Below, in pieces: positions 12,916-25,739 of a stretch of 64,000 bases of DNA (position 1 is its first letter; the number at the start of each line of letters is the position of its first letter). The notes under the pieces were generated by a model. The model had not been told where the DNA came from. It saw only the letters and a list, made by a program, of their open reading frames with translations, and did no database searches. This DNA comes from Choristoneura fumiferana (lineage: Eukaryota > Arthropoda > Insecta > Lepidoptera > Tortricidae): assembly GCF_025370935.1 (NCBI RefSeq), contig NC_133472.1:24533523-24597522 (forward strand). Reading direction: 5' to 3'. The translations under genes and the position numbers were made by a program.

Positions 12916-13484
12916 GCTTTTTGTGTAAATAATCTAAGATACAATAGTTAAATGTCAACTGCTAGTCATCATTTAGGAAAGATTGCTTTTTCCGATGCAG
13001 AGACTTTCATTGTTAAGTCCTCGTGATTTACCACCCGTTCCATTTCACCATAATATGCATTACGACTAGCATAAATTGTTTAGCAACTGTGTTAAAGTAA
13101 TTGAAATGCAACCCGTGAAGTACATTTTATTTCAAATGTGGTCTTCATCATCAGTTCCACTTCACCAAATGATGATTTTCAAGAGCAAATGCACGAGTTA
13201 CTCTTAAATATATCCTAATTAACCATAGGTGTCCCTACAATTTGAAGAGTTCCCTCGATTTCCTTAGGATCCAATCATCAGATTCTGATTTGGTGCTTAT
13301 GGGACCTAATCGAAGGCATTCATGTACAAACGAAAAAAAAAACAAATCGGTTCATAAATGACGGAGTTCAGAGGATACAAACATAAAAAAGAATAGAAGC
13401 GAATTGATAATCTTCTCCTTTTTTGAAGTCGGTTTAAAAATTAGCCAATCTGCGCTGCGGAAACTATTAATGATAGAACAAAAA

Positions 13485-13655
13485 AATATTTTTAACAAAA
13501 AATGGAACCGACTACGATACCCTTGAATTTTCTACTATTCGTAGTTTGAAGTTGGTGCCTCAGCACGAGCCAGCAGGAATACGACTTAACTAGTAGAAAA
13601 ATATTTTAAAGGGTTTTGTAGTCGGTTCAACCATTTTTGTTAAAATATTTTTTTT
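13485..13655. mobile_element. Shorter copy of the same foldback MITE
   Basis: It carries TTTTTAACAAAA-type ends, GAACCGACTAC near both ends, and a single GTGCCTCAGCACGAGCCAGC arm. Just upstream (13370-13440) is an ACGGAGTTCAGAGGATAC segment shared with the element around the gap at 41335. Confidence 0.6.
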
Positions 13656-14298
13656 TTCATGTTTTTTAGTGACTTGGATTGGAGCCAAAGTGCATCTCAC
13701 AACGATTCCATTAAGTCCAAACACGGCATAGTTAATGAACTAAACGAATTTCTTTGCTCACCCCTTTGCGTAACGCCTGATTCATAGTTACATTTATTAT
13801 ATTTCATAACAGATTACTGATACCCACGGTCTTCATCAGGCCCAGTTCAGTTTTGAATGTGTAAATACTTGCCTTGGTGTTAAAAATACCAAAATAGCTA
13901 TAGGTGTTATTATAAAATTTGAGGGTTGCTCTCGATTTCTCTACGATCCCATCCTGACTTGATGACAATGGGACCACCTCGGGAGTATAAAAATGGAATT
14001 TAATATCACATGCAGCACACGATTATTTTTGATTGGGCCAATTGTCGTTTCAGCACGCCAGGAATTAAATTCAGCAATTATATTCTAAAAAGTCGTATCG
14101 TATTATGTAATTCATATATTGATACGACCTGTTTTCGTAATGCGTTACATTGTTGACGTGTTTTGCGAGGCATAAATGAGTCAGCTGTTAAATGTAAATA
14201 ATAGGCAGTTTTGGATACTGGATTTAGGTTATCTGTGGCCACATTTTCGAGCAGTGTCGTGAAAATTACTTTTTATAGTGCTAACAATCACAAACAAA

Positions 14299-14527
14299 TC
14301 CATACTTATAATATTATAAATGCGAAAGTGTGTTTGTATGTTTGTGTGTTTGTCCGTCTTTCACGCCGTAACGGAGCGACGGATCGACCTGATTTTTGCC
14401 TTAGAGATAGTTTATGGACCCGAGAGTGACATTAGGCTACTTTTTATCCCGAAAAAATGCACAGTTCCCGAGGGAACAGCGCGCGATAACCGAATACCAC
14501 GCGGGCGGAGCCGCGGGCAAAAGCTAG
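14299..14527 (+). mobile_element. Helitron-like non-autonomous element (Lep1-like)
   Basis: It begins TCCATACTTATAATATTATA and ends with a GC-rich hairpin (GCGGGCGGAGCCGC) followed by GGGCAAAAGCTAG. A 5' TC, a hairpin near the 3' end and a terminal CTAG (CTRR) are the standard Helitron signature. The flanking bases do not give a clean A/T insertion site. The open frames inside are part of the repeat. The class call is inference. Confidence 0.6.
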
Positions 14528-14850
14528 AAGTATATATATTTGTTTTAATTCGAAATTTATATAAATAAATCCACGAAACTCTAAATAATAACATAGGAAT
14601 GCATGAAAAATAAAAGGTACTTAATAAGTTAACAATTGTTTTCACTCTTGCTATTTAACTTCCTCGCAATCGAAGTGAAAAGCAGTGTAAAACTCGAGCA
14701 TTAAACATATTTTCCCATCGACTTCTCTATCCACCCTCCCCGTACCGGCTCGGGTGGCTGTCATAAACGTCTCGGATAAAATGGCTCGTTTTATGCTCTC
14801 GTTGTATAATTTACTATTGGATGTGCTCCAGAACCTTTTTATGAAATTAA

Positions 14851-15092
14851 TAGCTTTTGTCTGCGGCTGCGCCCGCGTGGAGTTCGGTTATCGCGCGCTG
14901 TTCCCTCGAGAACTGAACATTTTTTCCGGGATAAAAGTAGCCTACGAGTATGTCATTCTCTGACCCATAAACTATCTCTTTGCCAAAAATCAGGTCGATC
15001 CGTCGCTCCGTTTCGACGTGAAAGACGGACAAACATACAAACACAAAAACACACAGCCACACACTCTTTCGCATTTATAATATTAGTATGGA
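14851..15092 (-). mobile_element. Helitron-like element spanning the left edge of copy B
   Basis: Same family as 14299-14527, in opposite orientation, with TC at 15092 and AAAAGCTA at 14851 (the final G is lost). It crosses 14949, the base equivalent to window base 1. The duplication therefore starts inside this element in the window view only because the window is cut there. Confidence 0.6.
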
Positions 15093-15144
15093 TGCATACA
15101 AAGACAAGTTGATTTGAGTAATCATCCAAGAAGGAATGAAGGGC

Positions 15145-18100
15145 AAAGGCCGTGCCAGGATAAGTTAAATGATTCTGCCCCATCGACTTTGGGTTCGTAA
15201 TTTTTATGGATGGTGTGTCTCTACATTAGTAATAAATTGGCAAAATTTCAGCCCCCCAAACTTAATAGTTTTTTGTACAAAAGAAAAAAAGAAAATATGT
15301 TTTTTCTTCAATATCTTTTTTTTTCAACCTATCTTAGCGTGCATCACAAATATTGTACATTCACTACAGATGATTATTTGTCATGAATAACATTTTCATT
15401 GTCAAAGAAAAAAATAAAAAAATGCTAACTGAAGATTTCATATTATTTTATTATTTACTTTCACTTTAGAGACCGCTCTAATTTTTTCACCAGTGATACA
15501 CTCACAAATGAGCTGTAACATATTTTTTCACACCTCTCCTTCAGAAAAGTAACTTTTCCTCCCTGACGAGAGGGAGCAAAGTGCAAATTTTCTGTTCAAG
15601 GCTTTTCTAAGTGTATTATTGCAAATGCCATTTTTTGAAGTTGATAATTGTAAAGCCACGCCATTTTCTATGCTGGTTGTTCTTTAATAATATTTAGAAT
15701 TATTTTTTTCAAGTTTATTATTGCTCGGTGTGGAAAGTTGTATGAGCCACTCAGGAGCAAAATTATTCTCATCTTGGGCGCTAACACTGGAATCCCTCGC
15801 TACGCTCAGGATTCTATTGTAGAATCCTTCGCTACATTCTGGATTAAATTTACGCCCTCGCCGTAAATACACCATTTTACTCCCTTGTGACACAAATAAA
15901 TATTTCACACCTCTCCTTCAGAAAAGTAACTTTTCCTCCCTGACGAGAGGGAGCAAAGTGCAACTTTTCTGTCCAAGGCTTTTAAGTGTATTATTGCAAA
16001 TGCCATTTTTTGAAGTTGATAATTGTAAAGCCACGCCATTTTCTATGCTGGTTGTTCTTTACTAATATTTACTTTTTTTTTCAAGTTTCTTAATGCTTGG
16101 TGTGAAAAGTTGTATGAGCCATTCGGGAGCAAAATTATTTTCATCTTGGGCATTAACACTTGAATCCCTCATTACGCTCAGAATTCTACTTTAGAATCCC
16201 TCGCTACGCTCAGGAATCTATTGTAGAATCCTTCGCTACATTCTGGATTCAATGTACGCCCTTTTCAAAATTATAGCTGTAGAAGAACATAGAGATATCT
16301 TTACATAAAATACTTTACCATACATTTTTCTGCAAAAAGAACTAAAAAGAAATTAATGATTGAAATCTCTTTAGAGAAACATGCACGCTGTATACTAAGT
16401 AAATACTGGCCACATACATTTCGTTAGGTCTTAATTTAAAAAAAAGTATCAAAAGTTTCACGGCGGAATATTTAAGAAACTCTTTTCAAATATGTAAATG
16501 GTAAAAGCGACATAATATTAGGGATAGTAAAACAAAAAAAATCGGTCAAGTGCGAGTGCGAGCGACTCGCGCATGAAGGGTTCCGCACCTCCGTACAATG
16601 TTTTAAAAACAAGTAGTTCAGTAAAAATTTTTGTAAAAAAATCTAATACAAGCTTTTTGTTGGCGGTACTTTTTGCCCCGGTTACCAAAGTAGGTAGTCG
16701 TCAAGACGAATCAAATTAGACCAAAATTGATGCGGTGGTGTCGTTTTATTACAGAGTTCTTATGGCCAACATCTAACTTCATCATCAGAACAGCTCTACG
16801 TCAGAATAATATTGTATTGTCATCGGATTTATACTAGACATGTGCGCCGATCGAAAAATTGTCGGCGGCGGCGTCTGATGGTTTTTTGATCGGCGGCGGC
16901 GGCGTGATCGGCGTGAAATCGGCGTGGCCATAGATTGCGTATTTTTTTGGCATAACTTTGTTAGTTCTGTCTGTTATCTGACATCCGAAAACGTTTCTCA
17001 TAATACCTCTCATAATCTTCGGGATTCATAACATCACTAATCATACACCTTGTTTATTTATACATGCATTCAAAATTTCACATCAATCGGTTGAAGATAT
17101 CCACTTCAAATTTAAGTTGAAATATTAATTCCACACGAACAAACATAACTAGTTACATTACATTACAAGTTAATAAAAAAATATCACCAAAATGTAAGCA
17201 CTAGGTGCAAGTATTTTGAATAAAGAACAATTTTAAATTCTCATTCTCTTTGGCTGTCGCCTGTCGCCCTGTCGGAGGCTGAATAGCGCTTTAGACTCTT
17301 GCCATGCGCCGCCGCCCGGCGCCACGACAGAAAAAATTGGCTGAACGGGGCAATTCGGCCGAACGGCGCGTACCTACTTATTATGAATTAGTGAATAAAT
17401 CTTAACCAGATTTTAAATTTTGACCATGTAAATAAATAGTGTTACTTAGTATGAATTATAACGGACATTTTTTAGTGTAAACAACATTTAATACAGCGGC
17501 TGTGAGTGCTTTATTGAAGTTGGCTTTTGTGAAGTGTGTGTAGTGTGTGTTTCTTGTATGACGACCCCCTGTCATTTTTAACTTTATTTTATTTTTAGTT
17601 TTTGTTGTTGTAGCGGCCACTGTAATACATAATCTGTGAAAATTTCAAGTGCCTAGCTATTACGGCTCAAGAGGTAGAGCCCTGTGACAGACGGACAGAC
17701 AGACAGACAAACAGACAGACAGCGGAGTCTCAGTAATAGGGTTCCGTTGGCACCCTTTGGGTACGAAACCCTAATGAGGGCTATCGCGTATGAATTCGCC
17801 ACTAGAGGCGCTAGTGTAGCGTGAGGTCTCCGAAATGTCAAATCTCATAGTTTTTGGGTGAGCTACGCGGGTTTATTTATCATTAGAATAATTTTGTGAA
17901 TATTTTGCAATATCAGAAATTAATTATGGCAAATATGCGTTCCGGGGCAATGAATGTCTGTGTTTTGAGACAGTTTTGTCTTTCGGAAACCTTTGTCCTC
18001 CCTTTTTTCCGAACAAAACGGGGACTATGCAACACTGTGGCATGCTCGATATTTTTATGGCACGGTTTTAAGGTGTATTAAATATGATTTTAATCTAAAC

Positions 18101-18834
18101 TTTGTTTTCACGTCCGTAATAAAATACTTTGAAAGCCATACTTAAAAACCTCACGCAACAGTGCGCCATCTAGTGAGACAAAAAACGATAGCCCTCATTA
18201 TATCTATCAAAAGTTTTACTATCCATTCCATAATATGTCGCTTGTATGAATGAGTCATTGATACAAGTTGTATCATTTATTTGACAAGAGTTTCTTAAAT
18301 ATACTTTTGATGTTTTTTTTTTTTAATTAAGACCTAACGAAATGTAAGTGTCCAGTATTTAGTATGCCGCGTGCACGTTTCTCTAAAGAGATTTCAATCA
18401 TTAATTCGTTATAGGTCTTGTTGCAGAAAAATGTATGGTAATGTACTTTATGTAAAAATATCTCCATGTTCTCCCACAGCTATAATTTTGAAAAAAAAAA
18501 TACAATTTATAGCTCATTTGTGAGTGTATCACTGGTGAAAAAATTGAGCGGTCTCTAAAGTGGCACTAAATAATAATAAAATATGAAATTCATGTCAAAT
18601 AATCATCTGTAATGAATGTACAATATTTGTGATGCACGCTAAGATAGGTTGAAAAAAAAAAGATATTAAAGAAAAGTCTTATTTTCTTTTTTGCTTTTAT
18701 ACAAAAAAACTATTAAGTTTGGGCGGCTGAAATTTTGCCAATTTATTCCTAATGTAGAGCCACACCATCCATAAAAATTACGAGCCCAAACTCGATGGGG
18801 GCAGAATCACTTAGCTTATCCTGGCACGGCCTTT
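15145..18834. mobile_element. Large palindromic DNA element, copy B
   Basis: Counterpart of 197-3886 with the same terminal AAAGGCCGTGCCAGG arms. The 46-bp insertion near 17993 lies in its core, and the loss of about 45 bp near 18590 lies in its right arm. Total length is still 3690 bp, as in copy A. Confidence 0.7.
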
Positions 18835-19286
18835 CGATAACAAAATCTCGTTTTGAAATAGTGCATACGTTAAGTAAAGACCGACGTCAGCCATCGTCAT
18901 GGAATAGTTTCCTTTTCTGGTAGTTCTCGCTAGTAAACCTGTTCTTCAAAGATATCAATTGGATTCTTATATAACATGTAGTCATGGAAATAGTGTAATA
19001 CTTATTCTACGGTCGTCATTTTAGGGCAATTTAAGGCCAATTTTTATCTGACCTAATTTAACAACTAACTAATCATTCATCATAATATCAGACTTATCTC
19101 AGTATCTTGCCATATTTGATATGAATACGTCATACAAACAGGAATATGTATTATGTCAAAATGTCAAACAAGATCTAGTTTGGTTGTTGTTGTTGTATGG
19201 TCCTACATATATTATGTATAAATATAGAGGTAAGTACCTGTCGGTCGCGACCGACTCTTAGACGGGCGAACTAAACGACAAAGTTA

Positions 19287-19498
19287 AGCCCGGTTCACAT
19301 TTATCGGTCGTGTTGTTTCGTGAGCGTGCGTGACGCATCAGAACTGTATCGGCTACATACATTTTATATGGTTGCGATCACATTTACCTGATGCAGTGTG
19401 CCGTGACGGCTTGTGTTGTATGGCATTACAAGCATAGAGAGAGAGAGAGAGACAGAGAGCATCACGAAAAAACACGACAAATAAATGTGAACCGGGCT
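19287..19498. mobile_element. PIF/Harbinger-type MITE, copy B
   Basis: Counterpart of 4335-4552, flanked by TTA on both sides. It is 6 bp shorter because of a shorter GA run. Confidence 0.7.
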
Positions 19499-21610
19499 TT
19501 AGTCACGGCATCACGTGCTTAATGTGTTGTTATGCCGAATTTTTTTTTACTGCAGCGACTAATCGAGATTTGATATGTTCGAATCGAAACATTGTTAAGT
19601 TTTAATTACATTAAGACATTCAAATTAAACAAAGCCAAATTTACCTACTTATTATAGTCAAATATTAAATTATATATATCCAGTAGTAGCGTGAATTGAA
19701 AATGTTTGTTAGACAACCCGGATAGTGGGTGAAACCTACTTAATTGTGCCAAAAACCATTATACGAAGCCTTTGTATTGTTTTAACAACTCCATACACTC
19801 CCGTAACCCTATTGGCTGAATGCAGTGTAGATCCGCTAATGTTCGTTAGCAGACGATTAAGCTCGTTAACGTTTGTGCGCGTCAGCTCAAAATAAATGAC
19901 AAAAAAACGTCTGATTTTAGTAACAGGCACAAATTTAGTACTTTTTTTTGAGTTATTACTCAATGCTGTTTTTTTTTATTTTTTCGCCTATGAATATGGC
20001 TTCTAACGGTGGTATACCTACATATTTTCGCCCATTAATAAATTTAGAAAACAGTTACTTATCAAACCGCCCTCGTTTGTAAATCTGGTGACAATACAAT
20101 AATCTGGTAGTGAAATCCTGGTTGACCGGCAAGGATCGTCTCCGCAGAACGGAACTCCTCAACGGTTAATGGCATCGACTTGAAATTAAGTACGGAAATG
20201 TAGCTTGGATGACAATGCAAGTACAGTCAACAAAAGGTACATTCAGCAAAAAAGCTTGTATTAAAATGTAATTAATTTTTAACAAAAACTTATTTCTATT
20301 GCCGACGAAATGTTCAATTGATGTACAGAAGCCGCGCTAACGTCACCAAATATGAATTTAAATCGGTGTGAAGGAATATGTTAACTTTCAAGGTTGCGAA
20401 CTTGATTTTACTAAAGAAATATTTTTAAAACATTAGTTAGCATGTGTGAAATGAAGAAAGACGTTTGTTTATTTCATGCATGGATACACCAGAACCAGAA
20501 GGTAAACAAAAATAGGTCGAATGAGATATATTTATACCTAGAATCAAATCATTCGTAACCTTCTGAGTCCTCGCTCTTTATAAAGGACCAATTAACACTA
20601 AGAATAATGGCCGGATGTACTTTTTAAAGTACAAATTGATAATTGCATAAAAACCACGTCCATGTCTTAAGTAGTATGTCTGTTAAAAAAAGATCGGGCT
20701 CAGAAGGTTAAGGAAATTTGCATAAGTCCGAAACCTTATCGCACGGTTACTACCTATGAGAGGTCACAACTGGCTATTCTCGTTAAGTGCGGCCTAAGTA
20801 TTTTTAACTAACACACACACCTACCTACAATCTTCTCTATTACAGTAACTGAGTTCTCAAAATTTGACTATCAACTCTATACAAAATTAGGCGGTTGGAT
20901 CCATGTAATGTCAAGCAGACTTTCTAAGCATAAAACTTTACAAGTTTCACAAAATAAAATATCAAAGTATAAAACTAAGAGTTTAATATTTGTTCGGACA
21001 ACAGCACAAGTTTCAAATAATGCTACTGTAAGTGCTCTCAACCTCAAACCTCCCTACTTCAGATTTGAACTATAAGTATGTATGTAGTGACGAATAAAGT
21101 ATGATGCACAGGGTCTCTTCTACGGGATGTCCTGCAATGGGTAAGTAAAGTAAAAAATTTATATTAGTAAAAGTCGCCTGTATTTCAAGATATATTAACT
21201 TTTTGACCTAGGTTAATTGCAGTTCCTTTAGTTTGATTTTGCTATGTTTTTAACCGACGGATAAAAAACAGAACAGGTTCTCAAGTCGACGCGTATGTAT
21301 TTTTTTTATGTTTGACCACGCATAACTTTTTACAGAATAGTCCGATTTTGATAATTCTTTTTTTATTGGAAAGGGTATAACCCCAAGGTGGTCCCATATA
21401 ATTGGGAAAAAAATCCAACCCTAAGGGTAGGAAAACAGGGGATGATTGATTATTCACCTACTGCTTGTAATACTCGTATTGCATGACCACGGCACGCATA
21501 ACTTTTTACAGAATAGTCCGATTTTGATTTTTTTTTATTGGATGGGTATACCTTGAAATTGGTCCCATATAAATTTGGAAAAAAATGTTACCCTAAGTGT
21601 GGGAAAAAAT

Positions 21611-21870
21611 TATGAAATAAAAACTTTTTAACAAAAATAATTAACCATTTTTATTTTACCTTAATCTAGGTACCAGTTTGAAGTCAGTGCCTCAGCACTA
21701 GCACACTAGCCAGCAGAAATGGACCTATTAGTCGTCTACCTTGGGTTTCTATCACTCCTCTTGGTTCGTGCTGAGGCACCGACTTCAAACTGGCACCTAG
21801 ATTAGGGTTAAATAAAAATGGTTTATTTATTGCTTTTTAGTTTATTCGGCGGTTTAATTTTTTGTTAAAA
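21611..21870. mobile_element. Foldback MITE (CCTCAGCAC family), copy B
   Basis: Counterpart of 6673-6930 with the same inverted GAAGTCAGTGCCTCAG arms. Confidence 0.65.
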
Positions 21871-22673
21871 AGTTTTTATAATACCATAAAACGGGACCGA
21901 AGTAAACTTCAAAGCGAATAAAAAAAAACTTGAAAAAGTTACAAACTCTTTTATTTTTGAACTCAAAATATCAAATTACTAATATTATGACAATATATTC
22001 TATTTAACGTTTTAAACTTTCGTGATTCTCACTCATAGTCAAAATATAACACACAGGGCTTTATCACGCTAAAAACACACGAGTAATATTTACCTCGTCG
22101 TATCGACCACATTGCAGTGGCCGTGGTCACGAGTACAGTCACGAGTACACTCTACTCGTGGTTGTGTGGTTCGTGGCCTACTCGTGGTTGTCGTTGTCTA
22201 CTCGTGACTAATCATTTGTTAACCACAATTAAAACGAACCCAGTCACCTTCTGAAATATTTCGGAAGAATTTGAAGACATCTTGTACCTATATAATACTA
22301 GCTTTTACCCGCGACTTCGTGCGCGTAGACAACATGAATAATACAAATATTGTTTTTTTAATGGAAGGTGATATAACAGTTTTTTTTCTAAAAACCCAAT
22401 TGACCTACCTACCTACCTACAACAAAACAACAAAACTTCTATACATCAAATAAATATAATTAAATCATCATTGAAAATAATTCGTATGTACAGTCACGTG
22501 CATTAATACATAATGTTTCAAATGATGCCTTAATCAAAGACAACTTTTATCCTGAGAAAGTATAAAGTTCCCGCGGGATAGAAATAAGTCTGTTTAAAAA
22601 AACACTAATAGACGTACCTGACAGTGAATAAATGAATTTGAATTCGAATATGACTATAGTAGTAATTTTGCAG

Positions 22674-22947
22674 GTGGTAGGACCTTGTGCAAGGTCCGCC
22701 CGGGTTGCTACCACCATCTTGCTCGCTAATCCTGCCGTGAAACAGCAGTGCTTGCACTGCTGTGTTTCGGCGTGGGGAGTAAGACAGCCGGTGAAATTAC
22801 TGGCACTTGAGGTATCCCAATTTAGGCCTCTAGGTTGGCAACGCATCTGCAATCCCCCTGGTGTTGCAGGTGTCTATGGGCGGTGGTGATCTCTTATCAT
22901 TAGGAGACCCACTTGCTCGTTTGCCATCCAGTTGAATAAAAAAAAAA
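22674..22947 (+). mobile_element. LINE 3' end of BMC1/L1Bm-like layout, copy B
   Basis: Counterpart of 7737-8009: GTGGTAGGACC start, GGGCGGTGGTGATC and terminal A-run. Confidence 0.65.
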
Positions 22948-23001
22948 TTGGCTCAGTCTACTATTCTCCGGCAAAATGCAAAATTCCCACGGGATAGAAG
23001 T

Positions 23002-24068
23002 AAGTAAATATAACTTCCGGGCCGATTCTAGAAATTCTTTATACTATGCCTGATTGACAAAGGCTACTTTTCCTCGGGAAAATGCAAAATTCCCGAGGGA
23101 TACAAATAAATAAGTGGATCGACCAAGCAAAAACATTTTTCACTCATAGAAAGCTGTACTGTTTCTGATTGAAATAGGTAATTTTGTCCCAAGAAAGTGT
23201 AAAGTTCCCGTGGGACATAAATTATTATTTTAATCCCATTTTTAATTTTTTTATTGTTTATTAGAGTCTGTAGCTTTGCATTAGTGTTTTTTTTTAATCA
23301 GCCTTGAAGTTGAATTAACTATTCTATTCTATTGGTGAAAGAATTTCTAAAATCAGCCACAAAGTTTAATTCACTTACTTCTATCCCCCAGGAATTTCAC
23401 ATTTTACCCGAGAAAAATAGGATATGTGAATCAAAGATAGTCTAGCTTTGAATTTGGGTTTGCTTCAAACTGCCAATGAACTGGCCTACCTAGGTAGGTA
23501 GCAGGTAGTAGGTAGTAGGTAGGTGTGCAGGTGCACAACCACCCTGTAAAAAACCTCTACTGACAATATAAGCTAGAAGCAATTTTGAAAATAATTCTAC
23601 ATACAAGAAATCTTATTTTATTGAAAAATTTTAACTCCACATAGTAGCAGGTAGTTGTTTTTACAATTTATTCATATCTATTGTATAAGTATTAGCATAC
23701 TTATACAATTTGCAAGTTTTAAAGTTAAAGGGAGTTCCCATACAATAAGTTTTTTTATATTTTTTAAGCTATTGAAATACTGACAATTTTGTGGTGGTGA
23801 TATGAAGCTCTTTGAGTGCAAGGCTGATCTGCACTAGGGTGGTTTCTTTATCCTACTAAAAATACAATATTCTGTGATTATAAATTGACAAAACAATGGA
23901 TGGATGGATGGATGTACATTTATGTTCTGTGGATAGCCATAGTTTTGCCATACACAAGATACAGCAGCGCTCACACTGGTTGCTTTAATGCAATATGGCA
24001 GCAAACAAAACCAAAATTTAAAATTAACATAGATTTTTATGACTATTGCAAATAAGTTTTTTACAGTT
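23002..24068 (-). other. Repeat remnants and proposed 3' UTR of the small minus-strand gene
   Basis: 23002-23260 has several CCCGNGGGATA-type repeat fragments. Between 24068 and about 23660 the minus strand would be the 3' UTR of the gene at 24069-25119. An AATAAA (complement at 23667-23672) is a possible poly-A signal. An 81-codon open frame here (24079-23834, minus) starts inside the proposed last exon, in a different frame, and looks like UTR. Confidence 0.35.
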
Positions 24069-24121
24069 TCAAGGATCATGGAAAGGAGGCTTTATGGGTC
24101 CGTTCTTGAAGGTTGGGATAG
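24069..24121 (-). CDS. Small gene, exon 3 with stop
   Basis: Two bases complete the split Ala codon, then 16 codons and TGA follow. The acceptor CCATATTGCAG has a weak pyrimidine tract. Confidence 0.4.
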
Positions 24122-25119
24122 CTGCAATATGGGATAATTTTATTTTATTACAATAATGTTTGGATGGATTTAGCACTGAATCTAGGTAAAAAACAGAAGC
24201 TGCTACATATTATTATTATTCTTAACTTTCTGTCTTTCTTCATGCCAACTCAAGAGCCAGGTACTGAAACACTTGGTGTTACCTAGAATTACACATTTAT
24301 GATGTCGTAGCAACATATGTAATGTTTGTCATTACAACGATTTGCGAATTTTCATTTCTCATAACACAAATATCAGACTTTCAATCTGTCGAAATATTGA
24401 GAATGTATAAAAACAATATGCATATATACAAATTGCCGAATTTCTCAAATCATATTAAAGTACTGTATATTAATCATCATGCAGCATAATAATCAAAGTT
24501 CATAATAAACAATTTTTATACAAGTAAACATTGAGGATAATGATCGAAAAGTATAAACACCTGGCCAAAATCCCACAGCAAAGATCATTTGTGATTTTGA
24601 AGCAATATTATTGGGGCTGCTATAAAAAAAACCTAACTCTTGTCAAAAAAACCTGTCTTGCTTGCTTACACAAATCAATTTTTTTTTTTCATTTGGCATG
24701 GTAAAAATATGAAATCTGTTTTCATGCTAAATGAGTATTATGATTTTTGAACATAGTAAAATGAAATTATGTGAAAACTTTGTATGACGATTGAACGGCA
24801 CCCCCTAGCAACAGCAACTGTTTTGAAATGGTTTGAGTCTATGCAATGTGTTATCCAATCACAGCAGGTGGTTGGCAACATTGTAAGCCTAAACATACTG
24901 TGTATATTCTGAAGTATGTTTATAAATTTGCTGTGATTTTGAAATCTTTAAGATATAGTACGAAATCTGGTCATATTTATGTAAAATAAAATTACAGCAA
25001 CGATTATATTCCTACACTATGAACAATTCACTAAATTCGATTAGCAAACAATTCATATGGAATTCCAATACTTACTGCCCGTCTTTCGATGAACTTGGTT
25101 GGTTGTGATTATCGTCCAT
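24069..25119 (-). CDS. Candidate three-exon gene for a 51-residue protein, family unknown
   Basis: Seen: on the minus strand an ATG at 25119 opens 14 codons and two bases, ending at a textbook donor (GTAAGTAT). A 59-bp exon at 24619-24561 follows a T-rich acceptor (TTTTTTTATAG) and ends at a GTGTTT donor. An exon from 24121 follows CATATTGCAG and stops at TGA (24069). Phases fit exactly (2 to 1 base, then 1 to 2 bases), total 156 bp. The product has a polar start MDDNHNQPSSSKDG, a short hydrophobic middle QMIFAVGFWPAIP and a basic, proline-rich end GPIKPPFHDP. No signal peptide or known domain is visible. An overlapping upstream ATG (25136) in another frame could limit translation. The gene model is inference from splice signals; no family is recognised, and extra exons may exist. 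Confidence 0.42.
24561..24619 (-). CDS. Small gene, exon 2
   Basis: 59 bp between an acceptor with an eight-T tract and a GTGTTT donor. One base completes the exon 1 codon (His), then 19 full codons follow, with one base left over. Only this frame is open. Confidence 0.42.
25076..25119 (-). CDS. Small gene, exon 1 (coding part)
   Basis: 44 bp, phase 0 start, ending GGG CA before GTAAGT. The context GGAATGG has G at -3 and +4. The 5' UTR would extend upstream into 25120-25200 or further. Confidence 0.45.
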
Positions 25120-25487
25120 TCCGTTTGAAGAAGCATGGAAGCTTCACGAACTAATTAGTTTTCAAGTCTCCAAAACTTGGCTTCACTTTTAACCGCGCAA
25201 AGTTCGAATATAGGAGTTAAATAATATGTAGTTAATTATAACACGCAAATTTTTTGGTTATTTCTTATTTGAGAGTGAGATAAAAGCGGTTGGAAAAAAT
25301 ATATTTCTAGAAACAACAAAAACACTGCACCCACTCTCGAATCTCTCGCCTCGATCATAGTAAACCAACCACATCTAATCTAATTCAGTTGACAGACGAC
25401 GGTCTATCTAACGTCAATGTCAAAACATGCGTTTTGTTATTAGCTCTCACATTGGTAAAGTGTTCAGTCGATACATTACGACTCTTA

Positions 25488-25617
25488 GGGGCTGTTTCAC
25501 CATCCATTGATTAGTGTTAACTGTCGGTTAAATGGGATGCCCTCTCTATTTGTTTTGTTTGAATAGACAGAGACGGCATCACATTTATGGATATGATATG
25601 GATGGTGAAACAGCCCC
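25488..25617. mobile_element. PIF/Harbinger-type palindromic MITE
   Basis: Terminal repeats GGGGCTGTTTCACCATCC and the complement, 130 bp, flanked by TTA on both sides (25485-25487 and 25618-25620). It is nearly palindromic throughout. The sister copy at 26750 has TAA flanks. Confidence 0.8.
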
Positions 25618-25624
25618 TTATTTT

Positions 25625-25739
25625 GAACATGAAACTACCGTGAGACTCACTCATATTAAATATAATGACCCGGAACATGAAACAAACAAAACATGTCGAG
25701 CTAAACTCGATTTAAGACGTGAGTTATCCGGGTCATTAT
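25625..25739. mobile_element. Short interspersed element with 13-bp target duplication
   Basis: AGCCCCTTATTTT occurs directly before (25612-25624) and after (25740-25752) this 115-bp insertion. The insertion landed in the end of the MITE at 25488. The body starts GAACATGAAACTACCGTGAG and ends CGGGTCATTAT. It is an internally deleted relative of 38626-38813. Confidence 0.65.

Larger units (their letters stand above)
14949..23001. repeat. Copy B of the ~8.05-kb duplication
   Basis: It matches 1-8063 throughout, in the same order and orientation, and continues without a gap into unique sequence at 23002. Net length differs by about 10 bp. See copy A for the differences. Confidence 0.95.

Noticed and set aside
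14320..15183. Several 70-82-codon frames on both strands
   Set aside because: They lie within the two Helitron-like elements and repeat with each copy.
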